This document shows positions 9,109 to 18,322 of a stretch of DNA of 64,000 bases, piece after piece (position 1 is the stretch's first letter; every line of letters starts with the position of its first letter). The notes beneath the pieces are model-generated. The model ran no database searches. It saw nothing but the letters and a program-made list of their open reading frames with translations, and was not told the origin of the DNA. The DNA lies in the NCBI RefSeq assembly GCF_900112705.1, contig NZ_FOMR01000002.1, positions 248,001 through 312,000 of the forward strand. The letters run 5' to 3'. The position numbers and the translations under genes were made by a program. The stretch is from Lentibacillus persicus. GTDB lineage: Bacteria > Bacillota > Bacilli > Bacillales > Amphibacillaceae.

Positions 9109-9798
9109 TTATAAGTATCCTTTTTCTTTTAATGAAATAAACTTCCTGTCCCCGATCACCAAATGATCCAGCAGTTCGATACCTATCATTTTGCCTGATT
9201 CAACCAGTCGTCTTGTTACATGGATATCTTCCTGGGATGGTGAGGGGTCTCCGGAAGGGTGATTGTGAGCGCAGATGATGGAAGCCGCTGAACGCTTAAC
9301 AGCTTCACGATATACTTCACGCGGGTGAACAATCGATGCATTTAAGCTGCCGATAAAAATCGTTTGCCGATGGATAATCTGATTTTTCGTGTTTAGAAAA
9401 AGCACAACAAAATGCTCCTGGTTTAAGCTTCTCATTTCTTCCATAATATAATCAGCACCATCTTCGGGGGAGCGGATGATATAACGATCCTCAGGCTTAA
9501 ATTGACTCATCCTTTTTCCGAGCTCCAATGCAGATAACAGCAACACACCTTTAGCTTTCCCAATTCCTTTAATTGCGGTTAATTCCTCTATCGTTGCATC
9601 TTTCAATAAATTCAAACCTTCAAAATGCATGAGAACCCTGTTTGATAAAGCCATTACGGATTCATTTTTTGTCCCGCTGCCAATTAAGATGGCAAGCAGT
9701 TCCTGATTGGATAAATGACTTGCTCCAATCTTCAGCAGCCTTTCTCTTGGGCGGTCTTCTTTCGGCACGTCTTTTATCATAATAGTCGATGACGTCAT
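9109..9798 (-). CDS. radC: RadC family JAB/MPN-domain protein
   Basis: The 229-residue protein has an N-terminal helix-hairpin-helix region (AIKGIGKAKGVLLLSALELG) and a JAMM metalloprotease-like domain with the signature HNHPSGDPSPSQED near residues 177-190. RadC was named a DNA repair protein, but its biochemical role is unsettled. In B. subtilis the order is maf-radC-mreB; here no maf gene lies upstream. The ATG has GAGGAGG seven bases before it. Confidence 0.95.
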   Translation of the reverse strand: MTSSTIMIKDVPKEDRPRERLLKIGASHLSNQELLAILIGSGTKNESVMALSNRVLMHFEGLNLLKDATIEELTAIKGIGKAKGVLLLSALELGKRMSQFKPEDRYIIRSPEDGADYIMEEMRSLNQEHFVVLFLNTKNQIIHRQTIFIGSLNASIVHPREVYREAVKRSAASIICAHNHPSGDPSPSQEDIHVTRRLVESGKMIGIELLDHLVIGDRKFISLKEKGYL

Positions 9799-9990
9799 TT
9801 CGTGTCCTCCTCAGCTAGGATACGTTTATCTTAACGATTTCCTGCTGAGCGGACAAATTTACGAAAAGGAATTGTGTCGCGTCAGCGCAGTTGGATTATT
9901 TGAATTCTTTCTGTAAGAAACAGTTTTTTTGGTCACCGGTCAAGCGAGTAAATCAAAAATACTCTTATTTTCCGCTTAATGAATTTATTA

Positions 9991-10896
9991 TTATTGTACA
10001 CCCAATTCACTGGTACGTTCCCACAGTTTCAGTAAAACTATTTGACTTTCCCATTCGCCTGCTTCTTTCATCTGCTGATACTGATCTGTCAGGAAATTAG
10101 TAAAACCTGATAATTGTTCACTTTCTTCAGGCATATTTTCAACAATGTCAGTCCATTCCTCCTGGGAAATCGTATTATTGTCATTTATCGAAGCCATGGA
10201 GATACCCCACTGCTCTTCGTACGATTGAAGCCAATCTTTTTCTGTCTCCGTCAGTTCTATTTCCTGCGAAGCTGTCTCCCATTCTGTCACATAGACTTCC
10301 AAACCTTGCTCGGTAAACCCCTTTGACAATTGGTTTCCTTTTTCAGCCGAACCAGCTATTCCTGCCAGGACATAAAAATAGTTTCCCTTTTCCCAAATCA
10401 TTGAAGGAAAGCTCTGCTGCGCAAACGCCTTCTGCATTTGCTCGGCATTTTCTTTCTCGCTGAATTTACCTGCTTGCAGTACAAATGCATTGTTGCTTGC
10501 AATCGTCGCCAAACTACTATTAGCCTCTCCTGAAACTTCTTCTTCTTCTGCTGCAGCAAGAGAAGAGGCGTTTCCTTGCGTACTAATATTTTCATTAATA
10601 TCAACAAACATGTTCAACATAAAGAAACCGAGCACGGAACCAATCACAACAGCAGACAATGTAGCAACTAAAAAAGGTTTAAAAGCTTTAAACCTTGATT
10701 TTCGCTTAAAGTTAGGTTGTTTTCCACTTTCAGATTCATCCCCGGTATTCATTGTGAGTTCAGGTATACTAGAATCCTCCAATGTTCCTGGTTCTTCAGT
10801 TTTGTTTTGGTTAATGGATTTTTCGTCGTTGGCTTCAGTTTCATGCGATTTACGCCCGCCATTTTTCCATAATTTCTTCTTGTTATATTTACTCAA
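9991..10896 (-). CDS. spoIIB: SpoIIB-like SPOR-domain membrane protein
   Basis: The 301-residue protein is polar at the N-terminus, has one membrane segment (FLVATLSAVVIGSVLGFFML, about residues 80-100) and an external SPOR-like domain (FVLQAGKFSEKENAEQMQKAF onward). SpoIIB is a SPOR-domain protein that localises to the sporulation septum and aids engulfment. Sequence similarity is modest; the location between folC and radC matches B. subtilis spoIIB. An ATG exists at 10911 but contains the Shine-Dalgarno (GGAGGGG) for a TTG at 10896, six bases further on. That TTG is therefore taken as the start. Confidence 0.75.
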   Translation of the reverse strand: MSKYNKKKLWKNGGRKSHETEANDEKSINQNKTEEPGTLEDSSIPELTMNTGDESESGKQPNFKRKSRFKAFKPFLVATLSAVVIGSVLGFFMLNMFVDINENISTQGNASSLAAAEEEEVSGEANSSLATIASNNAFVLQAGKFSEKENAEQMQKAFAQQSFPSMIWEKGNYFYVLAGIAGSAEKGNQLSKGFTEQGLEVYVTEWETASQEIELTETEKDWLQSYEEQWGISMASINDNNTISQEEWTDIVENMPEESEQLSGFTNFLTDQYQQMKEAGEWESQIVLLKLWERTSELGVQ

Positions 10897-11047
10897 ACTT
10901 TTCCCCTCCATATGTAAGTTTGTTCAACTCTAGCATAGGGATGATGAAAAGTAAGATGAATATTGTCTATCTTCCAAAAAAACTTTCAACATAATACAAC
11001 AAAAGCTTTAAAACCCTGATTGCTGCAAAAACAAAGGGCTGGATTAT

Positions 11048-11136
11048 AAAAAAAACGAACTATTGTGGGAGGGGCAGCAGTGTACAGCACTGCAGGAATG
11101 TGCTTTAATAATCTCCCTATAGTCCGTTGTTAAATT
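11048..11136. repeat. Dispersed palindromic repeat, copy 1
   Basis: About 85 bases, opening with ACGAACTATT and closing with ATAGTCCGT, the inverse of the opening. It also contains GGGAGGGG and CCTCCC-like inner arms (AATCTCCCTA). A second copy occurs at 14868-14953 with the same ends and the same internal GTGCTT block. The element lies just upstream of the larger repeat. It may form a long hairpin and act as a terminator. Confidence 0.6.
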
Positions 11137-11690
11137 GAGCCTTCTTTTCATAAACTTTTTAGCTTTTTCACCTTCACAATTTTCATAAACTGCGAACTAG
11201 TTAGTGCCTCGTCCACCGCTTCGGAAATACACGTGAATGCTTAAAGCCGCTCCGGCAATATACTTCGCTTTCCATGGGCACGGCCTCGGGCCAACAGGAT
11301 GTTGGTCACAAAGGCGTTGCCACAGGACGTGGCGTACTTAGCCTTTGAACCTTACCGCTTTCTTGCGGGGTCTTCGGACACGTGCTGTTCCCATAGGAGT
11401 CTTCGTATATTGCCTGCGCTGGGAAGTGTTAACTGTTTCCATAGTAGTATAGGAGCAAACAAGCATAGCGTAGGAAATACACGCCGACTCCTGCGGGAGC
11501 AAAGGCATAGGTGAGACTCCGCTGGGCGGTAGCCCGAGGAGGCTCACCAGCCGCCCGCGGAAAGCAGTGTGTATTCCCGGAGCGGTGTCATAGAACTAAC
11601 TGGAATCAGAAGGAAGAATTTTCACTGTGTCGCAGTTTACATCTAGTACGGATTAGGCAACAACAATCGATGCGAGAAAACCGCCATATT
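11137..11690. repeat. Composite dispersed repeat, long copy with two nested GC-rich palindromes
   Basis: This 550-base non-coding block shares both flanks with the copy at 19505-19760: TTTTCATAAAC-type sequence on the left, then GTCGCA-TTTACATC-AGTAC and an AACAACAATC-ATGC end on the right. Inside are two GC-rich palindromic units. The first (about 11245-11430) has ends GGCAATATAC and GTATATTGCC. The second (about 11485-11582) has ends GGAAATACAC and GTGTATTCCC with inner arms GGTGAG and CTCACC. No long credible reading frame and no ribosome binding site are seen. The right end touches the folC stop codon. Confidence 0.7.
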
Positions 11691-11694
11691 GAAA

Positions 11695-12999
11695 TTATAA
11701 GTTATGTCCCAACTTCATCATTTCTATGAAATATTTCCGCACGATGGCGATGAAGTGCAAGGAACCTGTTATGCAATAACACGCATTATGGTGATTCAAT
11801 TCGATTTGTTCAACCGCTTCGTGCCAATTACTGACGATGCGCGTATTTGAATGACTGCAACATTTTTTAAGATCTTGAGGTTCGGCAGCCCTCGGATGAT
11901 CGAATGTTGTCAATATAATTGACGTAAAATGCGGCTGCAGGTGATCCAGCATTTGTCTATAGTCCTTATCCTTAAAGACTGCAAAAATTAAGTGTCTGTT
12001 CATATTCGGAATATTATCTGTTATCGTGTCGGTAAATGCTTGCACTCCTGCCGGGTTATGGGCCGCATCCAATATAATTGGGGGATTTGAATGGATTTGT
12101 TCAAACCTGCCAGGTATTTTAACATCAGCCAACCCCTCCATACATTGCACCCAATCCAGATTAAAACCTTCATCAATCAGTATTGAAAGTGCCATTACTG
12201 CAAGCGACGCATTTTTAATTTGATGATCACCGGCTGCCTTTAATGTCAGGTGCATACGCGGACCCTCAGGAAAGCGAAAATTAAAGGTTTGCCGCTGTAC
12301 AGTGCTGGTAAGAATTTTGTAATCAAAATCCTTTCCCGAAACATATAATGGGGCATTTTTAACATGAGCCTCGCCGATTATAATATTCATTGCTTTGTCA
12401 GACATTTCACCAATCACTGCTGGTCGCTCTTTTTTTATAACACCTGATTTATGTGAAGCGATAGATTCGATTGTACGTCCAAGAAAATTCGTATGATCCC
12501 ATTCAACATTTGTTACAATGGATAAAATGGGGTCAAAACAATTGGTAGTATCCTCCTTGCCCCCCATTCCGGCTTCAATTAAGGCAATGTCAGCCTTATC
12601 AGCAAAAAATAAAAAGGCTATGGCCGTCATAATCTCAAATTCAGTCGGATGGTTTGATTCGCTGTCAAGTTTCTTAATAGATGGAAGAGTATTATTTATA
12701 TACTGCATAAAATCATTTTCGGGAATTTGTTTATCATTAAGCATGAAATGGCCGGTTAGTCCTTCGATGCTTGGTGAATTAAACACACCGACTTGATAGC
12801 CGCTCTTCATCAATGAACGTTTTAAGTAGCTAATTGTGGAGCCTTTGCCATTTGTACCAGCTACATGTATCGCGTTCACCTTTTGCTGCGGATTACCCAA
12901 CAGATTCAATAACTTATGGATACGATCCAGACCCGGTTTCACACCGAATTGTTTCCGTTCATGGAAAAATAGCTCGATTTGACTGAAATGCTCGAACAT
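11695..12999 (-). CDS. folC: Bifunctional folylpolyglutamate/dihydrofolate synthase
   Basis: The 434-residue protein is FolC of the Mur ligase fold. It has the P-loop HVAGTNGKGST near residue 45, the central metal/ATP motifs (EAGMGGKEDTTN, and WDHTNFLG) and a C-terminal Rossmann-like domain (ILDAAHNPAG). It joins glutamate to dihydropteroate and extends polyglutamate tails on folates. It lies next to valS in B. subtilis; here two ATP-grasp genes separate them. The spacer to the divergent ATP-grasp gene (13000-13096) probably holds both promoters. Confidence 0.96.
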   Translation of the reverse strand: MFEHFSQIELFFHERKQFGVKPGLDRIHKLLNLLGNPQQKVNAIHVAGTNGKGSTISYLKRSLMKSGYQVGVFNSPSIEGLTGHFMLNDKQIPENDFMQYINNTLPSIKKLDSESNHPTEFEIMTAIAFLFFADKADIALIEAGMGGKEDTTNCFDPILSIVTNVEWDHTNFLGRTIESIASHKSGVIKKERPAVIGEMSDKAMNIIIGEAHVKNAPLYVSGKDFDYKILTSTVQRQTFNFRFPEGPRMHLTLKAAGDHQIKNASLAVMALSILIDEGFNLDWVQCMEGLADVKIPGRFEQIHSNPPIILDAAHNPAGVQAFTDTITDNIPNMNRHLIFAVFKDKDYRQMLDHLQPHFTSIILTTFDHPRAAEPQDLKKCCSHSNTRIVSNWHEAVEQIELNHHNACYCITGSLHFIAIVRKYFIEMMKLGHNL

Positions 13000-13096
13000 C
13001 TACGACACCGCTTTTCGTTTAAGTTCAATATAATTGCATCCTAAAAAATTTATTATACCAATAATAGAACGTTGAATAAAGAAAGGAAGAAATGAC

Positions 13097-13990
13097 GTGA
13101 ACTTGTATGGCTGGATAATTTATAACGGCTACTTGCCGGGGGATAAGTTTCTTGATTTCGCTCAATGGATTCAACATGCCGCAGCGAAACAAGGTATTGA
13201 AACAACGATTTACAGAAATAGTGACATACTGAACCTTCTATCTTCTGAGTCACTGACATTGCTTTCAGCACAAAAATTTACGTGGCCTGATTTTGTCGTG
13301 TTTGCCGACAAGGACATTTATTTGGCAACACAACTTGAATTGATGGGTTTGCAGGTATTTAATAGTGCGAAAGCCATTGCGGCAAGTGATGATAAAATTG
13401 CTTCGTATCAGCTGCTCGCCGCGAATAAATTGCCCGTGCCTAAAACCGTTATCGCACCGAAAGCATTTCACCAGCTGAATTATAACCCGATCGATGACTA
13501 TTCCGAAGCCATTAGAATTTTAGGCTATCCTATGATCGTAAAAGAAGCGTTCGGCTCGTTTGGTGAACAAGTCTACCTCATACATACAAAAGATGAGTTA
13601 GCTGAGATTATTCAGCAGCTGCAAGGGCGGCCGTTTATGCTTCAGGAATTCATCGCAGAAAGCGCGGGAAAAGATGTACGGCTGCAAGTGGTCGGTAACA
13701 AAGTTGTTGCGGCTATGGCCCGTTATTCAGAAAACGATTTCCGTGCAAACGTAACCACCGGCGGAAAAATGCAATTCTATCAACCGACATCTGCCGAAGA
13801 ACAAATCGCGGTAGCAGCATCAAAAACACTCGGCACCGACTTTGCCGGCGTCGACATATTGCATGGAGCGAATGATAAGCCAATTATATGCGAAATCAAT
13901 TCGAATGCCCATATTCGTAACATATTTGACTGCACCGGAGTAGACGTTGGCGACTATATCATCACCTATATTCAAACAGCATTGAAATGA
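13097..13990 (+). CDS. RimK-like ATP-grasp ligase, first of a tandem pair
   Basis: The 297-residue protein has a short pre-ATP-grasp domain (1-100) and an ATP-grasp domain. The nucleotide-binding lysine loop is KEAFGSFGEQVYLI (about residues 150-163), the adenine-side segment is FMLQEFIAESAGKDVRLQVVG, and the metal ligands are in GVDIL and EINSN near the C-terminus. It resembles RimK/LysX enzymes that ligate glutamate or another amine to a carboxylate. Substrate is unknown. The start is GTG, with AAAGGAAG seven bases upstream. It is 10 bases ahead of a paralogue on the same strand. Confidence 0.8.
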   Translation: MNLYGWIIYNGYLPGDKFLDFAQWIQHAAAKQGIETTIYRNSDILNLLSSESLTLLSAQKFTWPDFVVFADKDIYLATQLELMGLQVFNSAKAIAASDDKIASYQLLAANKLPVPKTVIAPKAFHQLNYNPIDDYSEAIRILGYPMIVKEAFGSFGEQVYLIHTKDELAEIIQQLQGRPFMLQEFIAESAGKDVRLQVVGNKVVAAMARYSENDFRANVTTGGKMQFYQPTSAEEQIAVAASKTLGTDFAGVDILHGANDKPIICEINSNAHIRNIFDCTGVDVGDYIITYIQTALK

Positions 13991-14000
13991 GGCGTATCTT

Positions 14001-14864
14001 ATGAGGGGATGGCTTATTTATAACCAATCTGATTCGAAACAAAATGAAGCGTATATAAACTGGTTTATTGAAGAAGCTGAGCAGCAACACATTTTGTTGC
14101 AGCTCGTTCTGCGCGAAGATTTAACCATAGGTGTTTTTCATAACGCAAAAACCATTATGCTTCACGGGGAACCGGCAAGTTTACCTGACTTTGCCGTAGT
14201 CCGGACGATCGAACCATTGTTAAGTCAGAAATTGGAAATATTGGGTGTTGCTGTTTATAACCCATTCGAAACTGCTCTTATCTGCAATAATAAAGCACGA
14301 ACACATATGCATCTGAGCAATTCAGGCATCCCAATGGCCAATACAGTATTTGTTTCATCACGGACAACACTGCCTGAGCAGGTTCCTTTTCAATTTCCAT
14401 TTATCATCAAAGCAACTGGCGGGCGCGGCGGAAGCCAGGTAAAACGCATCACAACCACCGAAGAATGGCAAGCATTGCACCGGCAGCAATTAAACGGGGA
14501 GATAATTATCCAATCGGCGGCGAATATTCAGCCCGGAAAAGATGTGCGTGTTTTTGTAATCGGCAGTGAAATCATTGCCGCCGTTATGCGGAATAATAAG
14601 CATGATTTTCGTGCCAACTATAAACTGGGTGGCAAGGCTTCATGGTATGAACTTAATGCCAATGAAACGGCACTGGTCCAAAGTGTTATTGACCGTTTCG
14701 AAATCGGAATGGCCGGTATCGATTTTCTGATTGATAATGACGGTCAGTTTATCTTTAATGAAATTGAAGACGTTGTTGGCTCTCGCACATTGAGTGCTGT
14801 CAGTAATATCAACCTGCTGCAGAAATATGTCGCATATATCAAAGGACAAATGAATATAAAATAA
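14001..14864 (+). CDS. RimK-like ATP-grasp ligase, second of a tandem pair
   Basis: The 287-residue product is a paralogue of the preceding gene, aligned along its length (both open GWxIYN; both share HDFRAN/NDFRAN and GGK in the ATP-grasp fold). The lysine loop is IIKATGGRGGSQVKRI. The C-terminal metal motif reads NEIEDVVGSRTL, in place of the NEIN/EINSN pattern of its partner, so its chemistry or substrate may differ, or it may be a regulatory partner. The ATG follows a GAGGCG site that overlaps the first gene's stop codon. The long hairpin at 14868 probably terminates the pair. Confidence 0.78.
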   Translation: MRGWLIYNQSDSKQNEAYINWFIEEAEQQHILLQLVLREDLTIGVFHNAKTIMLHGEPASLPDFAVVRTIEPLLSQKLEILGVAVYNPFETALICNNKARTHMHLSNSGIPMANTVFVSSRTTLPEQVPFQFPFIIKATGGRGGSQVKRITTTEEWQALHRQQLNGEIIIQSAANIQPGKDVRVFVIGSEIIAAVMRNNKHDFRANYKLGGKASWYELNANETALVQSVIDRFEIGMAGIDFLIDNDGQFIFNEIEDVVGSRTLSAVSNINLLQKYVAYIKGQMNIK

Positions 14865-14867
14865 AAC

Positions 14868-14953
14868 AAAAGACGAACTATTTTAAGAAAGGGGGAGCTG
14901 AATCACCCGCTCAAGTGATGTGCTTCACTGCCCTTCTCATAGTTCGTCTTTTA
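14868..14953. terminator. Palindromic repeat copy 2, probable bidirectional terminator
   Basis: Perfect outer arms AAGACGAACTAT and ATAGTTCGTCTT (about 14869-14880 and 14938-14950) are flanked by A- and T-rich runs. It lies between the convergent ends of the ATP-grasp pair (plus) and valS (minus), the expected place for a shared terminator. Its ends and an inner GTGCTTCA block match the repeat at 11048-11136, so this terminator is one member of a dispersed repeat family. Confidence 0.75.
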
Positions 14954-14991
14954 GCTTGAAATTATATGTGGCAAGTTAAAAACAATCTGCG

Positions 14992-17634
14992 TTACTTTAA
15001 TTCGTCAAGTCTTGCTTTCACTTTTGCCTGCTTTTCAAGATAATCTTTTTCCTTTGCTCTTTCTTCCTCAACCACTTTTTCCGGTGCCTTATTGATAAAC
15101 CCTTCGTTGGCCAGCTTTTTCTGGACACGTTCGACTTCTTTAGTCCACTTATCCAGTTCTTTTTCGAGACGCTCAATTTCTTTATCAAAGTCAATAAGCC
15201 CTTCTAGCGGCAGGAATAATTCCGCACCTGTGACAACAGCGGACATCGCTTTTCCGGGTGCGGCGACGTCTGTTGCGATGATTAATTCACTTGGATTGCA
15301 AAAACGTTCCAAATACTCCCGATTATTTTCCAGTTCAGCGGTAATAGCGTCGTTTTCGGTCTTGATATATAATTTTATTTGTTTGGACATCGGTGTATCC
15401 ACTTCAGCCCGGATATTGCGGACTGACTTAATAATCGAAACAAGGAGTTTCATTTCATTTGAAGCTTTTTCGTCATGAAATTCAGCGACCGCTTCCGGCC
15501 ACTTGGAAATCGTAATTGATTCGCCTCTAGTCGGGAGTTGCTGCCAAATCTCTTCAGTAATAAACGGCATATATGGATGAAGCATCCGCATCGTCTGATC
15601 GAGTACATAGGCAAGGACTGAACGTGTGGTCTGCTTTTTCGCTTCGTCTTCACCATAAAGCGGCAGCTTGGCCATCTCGATATACCAGTCACACAACTCA
15701 TCCCAAATAAAATTGTATAAGTGACGTCCGGCTTCACCAAATTCATATTTATTCGTGTTGTTTGTAACGTGATCGATTGTTTCATTTAAACGGGTTAAAA
15801 TCCATTTGTCAGCGAGTGACTTTTCCCGATTTAAGTCAATGTCATCATATGAAAAGTTTTCCATATTCATCAATGAGAAACGCGACGCGTTCCAAACTTT
15901 ATTAGCAAAATTCCATGTCGATTCCACTTTTTCCCAATGGAAGCGTAAATCCTGCCCTGGTGTCGACCCCGTCAATAAAAAGTACCGCAATGAATCCGCG
16001 CCATACTTATCAATGACATCCATCGGGTCAACACCGTTCCCGAGTGATTTGCTCATTTTTCGGCCTTCTGCATCACGAATAAGGCCATGTATCAAGACGT
16101 CTTTAAACGGCCGTTTACCGGTAAATTGTTTTGACTGAAAAATCATTCGGGCCACCCAAAAGAAAATGATGTCATAACCGGTAACAAGAACATCAGTAGG
16201 AAAGTACCGTTTAAAATCTTCTGCGTCTGTATCAGGCCATCCCATTGTTGAAAATGGCCATAAAGCCGAAGAAAACCATGTATCGAGCACATCTTCGTCC
16301 TGCTCCCAGTTCTCGCTGTCAGCAGGGGCTTCCTTACCGACATACAACTCGCCGGTTTCTTTATGATACCACGCCGGTATGCGATGTCCCCACCAGAGCT
16401 GGCGTGAAATACACCAATCCCGGATATTTTCCATCCAATGTAAATATGTGCGCTCAAACCTTTCCGGTACAAAATTGACTTTTCCCTCACCATTCTGAAG
16501 ATCAATCGCAGCATCAGCGAGCGGCTGCATATTAACAAACCACTGTGTCGATAAGTACGGCTCAACGACAGCCCCGCTTCGCTCAGAATGGCCTACCTGG
16601 TGAGTATGTTCTTCAATTTCAAAAAGGACATCCTGCTTCTGCAGATCGTTAACGATTTGTTTGCGGCATTCGAAACGGTCCATTCCTTTGTAGCGCCCTG
16701 CATTTTCATTCATTGACCCATCCTCATGCATAACAAGAATGCGTTCAAGATTGTGACGATTGCCAATTTCAAAGTCATTCGGATCATGTGCAGGTGTTAT
16801 CTTAACAGCGCCTGATCCCATTTCCATATCAACATACGAATCGGCAACAATTTCGAGTTCACGGCCAACAATTGGCAGGATGGCCGATTTGCCAATTAAA
16901 TGCTTGTAACGCTCATCGTCAGGATGGACGGCGACTGCAGTGTCACCCAGCATCGTTTCAGGTCGGGTTGTTGCAATTTCGATCGTTTCATCGCTGTCTT
17001 TAATCGGATAACGCATGTGATAAAATTTTCCCTCGACTTCTTCATAGACAACTTCGATATCCGACAAAGCTGTCTTTGTCGCCGGATCCCAGTTTATAAT
17101 ATATTGGCCGCGGTATATCAATCCTTTGTTATATAAACTGACAAACACTTCACGGACAGCATTTGACAATCCATTGTCCAGTGTAAAACGTTCACGTGAA
17201 TAGTCCAAACCAAGGCCTAATTTTTCCCACTGAGAGCGGATGAAATCAGCATATTCTTCTTTCCAGTCCCACGAGACGTCCAAGAATTTTTCACGCCCAA
17301 GCTCGTGGCGGTTCTGACCTTGCTCCTTTAGTTTGCCCTCAACTTTTGCCTGAGTAGCGATACCGGCATGGTCCATTCCCGGCAGCCAGAGAACATCATA
17401 CCCTTGCATTCGTTTCATACGGGAGATTGTATCTTGCATCGTTGTATCCCATGCGTGTCCCAAATGCAATCTCCCCGTAACATTAGGCGGTGGGATAACG
17501 ATGGTAAACGGTTCTCTCTCCTCGTCACCTGTCGCTTCAAAAAATTTGCCATCCACCCAAAATTTGTACCTGTCTTTTTCGATTTCATTTGGATTATACT
17601 TTGGCGCCATAGCCGATTTATTTTCCTCATCCAT
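14992..17634 (-). CDS. valS: Valyl-tRNA synthetase
   Basis: The 880-residue class I synthetase has HIGH-type motif [15 protein letters not shown] near residue 49, the CP1 editing insert, the KMSKS motif ([11 protein letters not shown], about 525) and the C-terminal coiled-coil arm rich in E/K ([21 protein letters not shown]) typical of ValRS. It charges tRNA-Val and deacylates Thr-tRNA-Val. The ATG has AAGGAGG eight bases upstream. Expression is probably controlled by the T-box leader immediately upstream. Confidence 0.98.
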   Translation of the reverse strand: MDEENKSAMAPKYNPNEIEKDRYKFWVDGKFFEATGDEEREPFTIVIPPPNVTGRLHLGHAWDTTMQDTISRMKRMQGYDVLWLPGMDHAGIATQAKVEGKLKEQGQNRHELGREKFLDVSWDWKEEYADFIRSQWEKLGLGLDYSRERFTLDNGLSNAVREVFVSLYNKGLIYRGQYIINWDPATKTALSDIEVVYEEVEGKFYHMRYPIKDSDETIEIATTRPETMLGDTAVAVHPDDERYKHLIGKSAILPIVGRELEIVADSYVDMEMGSGAVKITPAHDPNDFEIGNRHNLERILVMHEDGSMNENAGRYKGMDRFECRKQIVNDLQKQDVLFEIEEHTHQVGHSERSGAVVEPYLSTQWFVNMQPLADAAIDLQNGEGKVNFVPERFERTYLHWMENIRDWCISRQLWWGHRIPAWYHKETGELYVGKEAPADSENWEQDEDVLDTWFSSALWPFSTMGWPDTDAEDFKRYFPTDVLVTGYDIIFFWVARMIFQSKQFTGKRPFKDVLIHGLIRDAEGRKMSKSLGNGVDPMDVIDKYGADSLRYFLLTGSTPGQDLRFHWEKVESTWNFANKVWNASRFSLMNMENFSYDDIDLNREKSLADKWILTRLNETIDHVTNNTNKYEFGEAGRHLYNFIWDELCDWYIEMAKLPLYGEDEAKKQTTRSVLAYVLDQTMRMLHPYMPFITEEIWQQLPTRGESITISKWPEAVAEFHDEKASNEMKLLVSIIKSVRNIRAEVDTPMSKQIKLYIKTENDAITAELENNREYLERFCNPSELIIATDVAAPGKAMSAVVTGAELFLPLEGLIDFDKEIERLEKELDKWTKEVERVQKKLANEGFINKAPEKVVEEERAKEKDYLEKQAKVKARLDELK

Positions 17635-17671
17635 AATGACTTCCTCCTTAGATTACAATTTATTGTCCATT

Positions 17672-17935
17672 AAAAAAATCCTTTCTGTCCAATAAAGGAC
17701 GAAAAGGATTCATTTCCGTGGTACCACCTTTGTTCATAGACAAACAATGCCTATGCACTCACAGCAAGATAACGGTCAGCAACCGGCTTTCTTCTACTGA
17801 ATTCAAAGAAGCAGCTTTATGGGCGACCTTCCAGAATCATTTTCCCGGGAAATTCCCACCGTCATTCCCTCTCTTTTAGGGCAACAATTCCGTACTCCTC
17901 CCACTCATCGCTTATATTTATTGATCTTATTTTAC
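17672..17935 (-). promoter_or_regulatory. T-box riboswitch upstream of valS
   Basis: On the minus strand the leader contains the conserved antiterminator bulge sequence GGTGGTACCACGG (17728-17716), preceded by a long structured Stem I region (about 17935-17800) with an AGAGAG element. It is followed by a strong terminator (17710-17672, arms AATCCTTTTCGTCC and GGACAGAAAGGATT, then seven T). A GTC valine triplet at 17827-17825, followed by a purine, is a plausible specifier codon. Uncharged tRNA-Val would stabilise the antiterminator and allow valS transcription. Confidence 0.92.
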
Positions 17936-18133
17936 CGTTTTATAAAAACAAAATCAATACCTGCAATCAGAATGGCACAAAACAGGCTAGTTTATTCATA
18001 TTATAGTGTAAGTGAATTTTTCATCGAAAGAGAAAGAGAAGAAAAAAGGCTAAGTTTCGCAACCTGTCGTTCAAATAAAACTGAGCATTGACTGACCGTT
18101 ATGTTAGGAGAAAATGAGTGAGGTGAATATGAC

Positions 18134-18322
18134 ATGTCCCGTTTTTATCGTTATCGTCTGCCGCCATGGGCGAGAAAGTGCATAACTGTCATTGAAAAAG
18201 TGACACTTCCAATTTTAATTTTCCAATTGATCCGAACGTTGTTATTTCCAACCTCTCTGGATGTTTTCTTGCTCGGAGTGCTGACCGGTTTATTTATTGC
18301 ATTTTACCTGGAATGGATTTAG
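18134..18322 (+). CDS. Small membrane protein, 62 residues
   Basis: I do not recognise this protein. It has a basic N-terminus (MSRFYRYRLPPWARK) and one or two hydrophobic segments (about 22-60, LPILIFQLIRTLLF and FLLGVLTGLFIAFYL). GAGGTGA lies seven bases before the ATG, which supports real translation. It is on the strand opposite to its neighbours and its stop overlaps the ysxE stop by 4 bases. Confidence 0.6.
   Translation: MSRFYRYRLPPWARKCITVIEKVTLPILIFQLIRTLLFPTSLDVFLLGVLTGLFIAFYLEWI

Noticed and set aside
11299-11729. Several 65-75 codon frames on both strands in the repeat block.
   Set aside because: They lie across GC-rich palindromes, overlap each other in different frames and lack ribosome binding sites. 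They are by-products of the repeat.
17819-18091. A 90-codon plus-strand frame upstream of valS.
   Set aside because: It runs antisense through the T-box Stem I region and shows no ribosome binding site or family resemblance.
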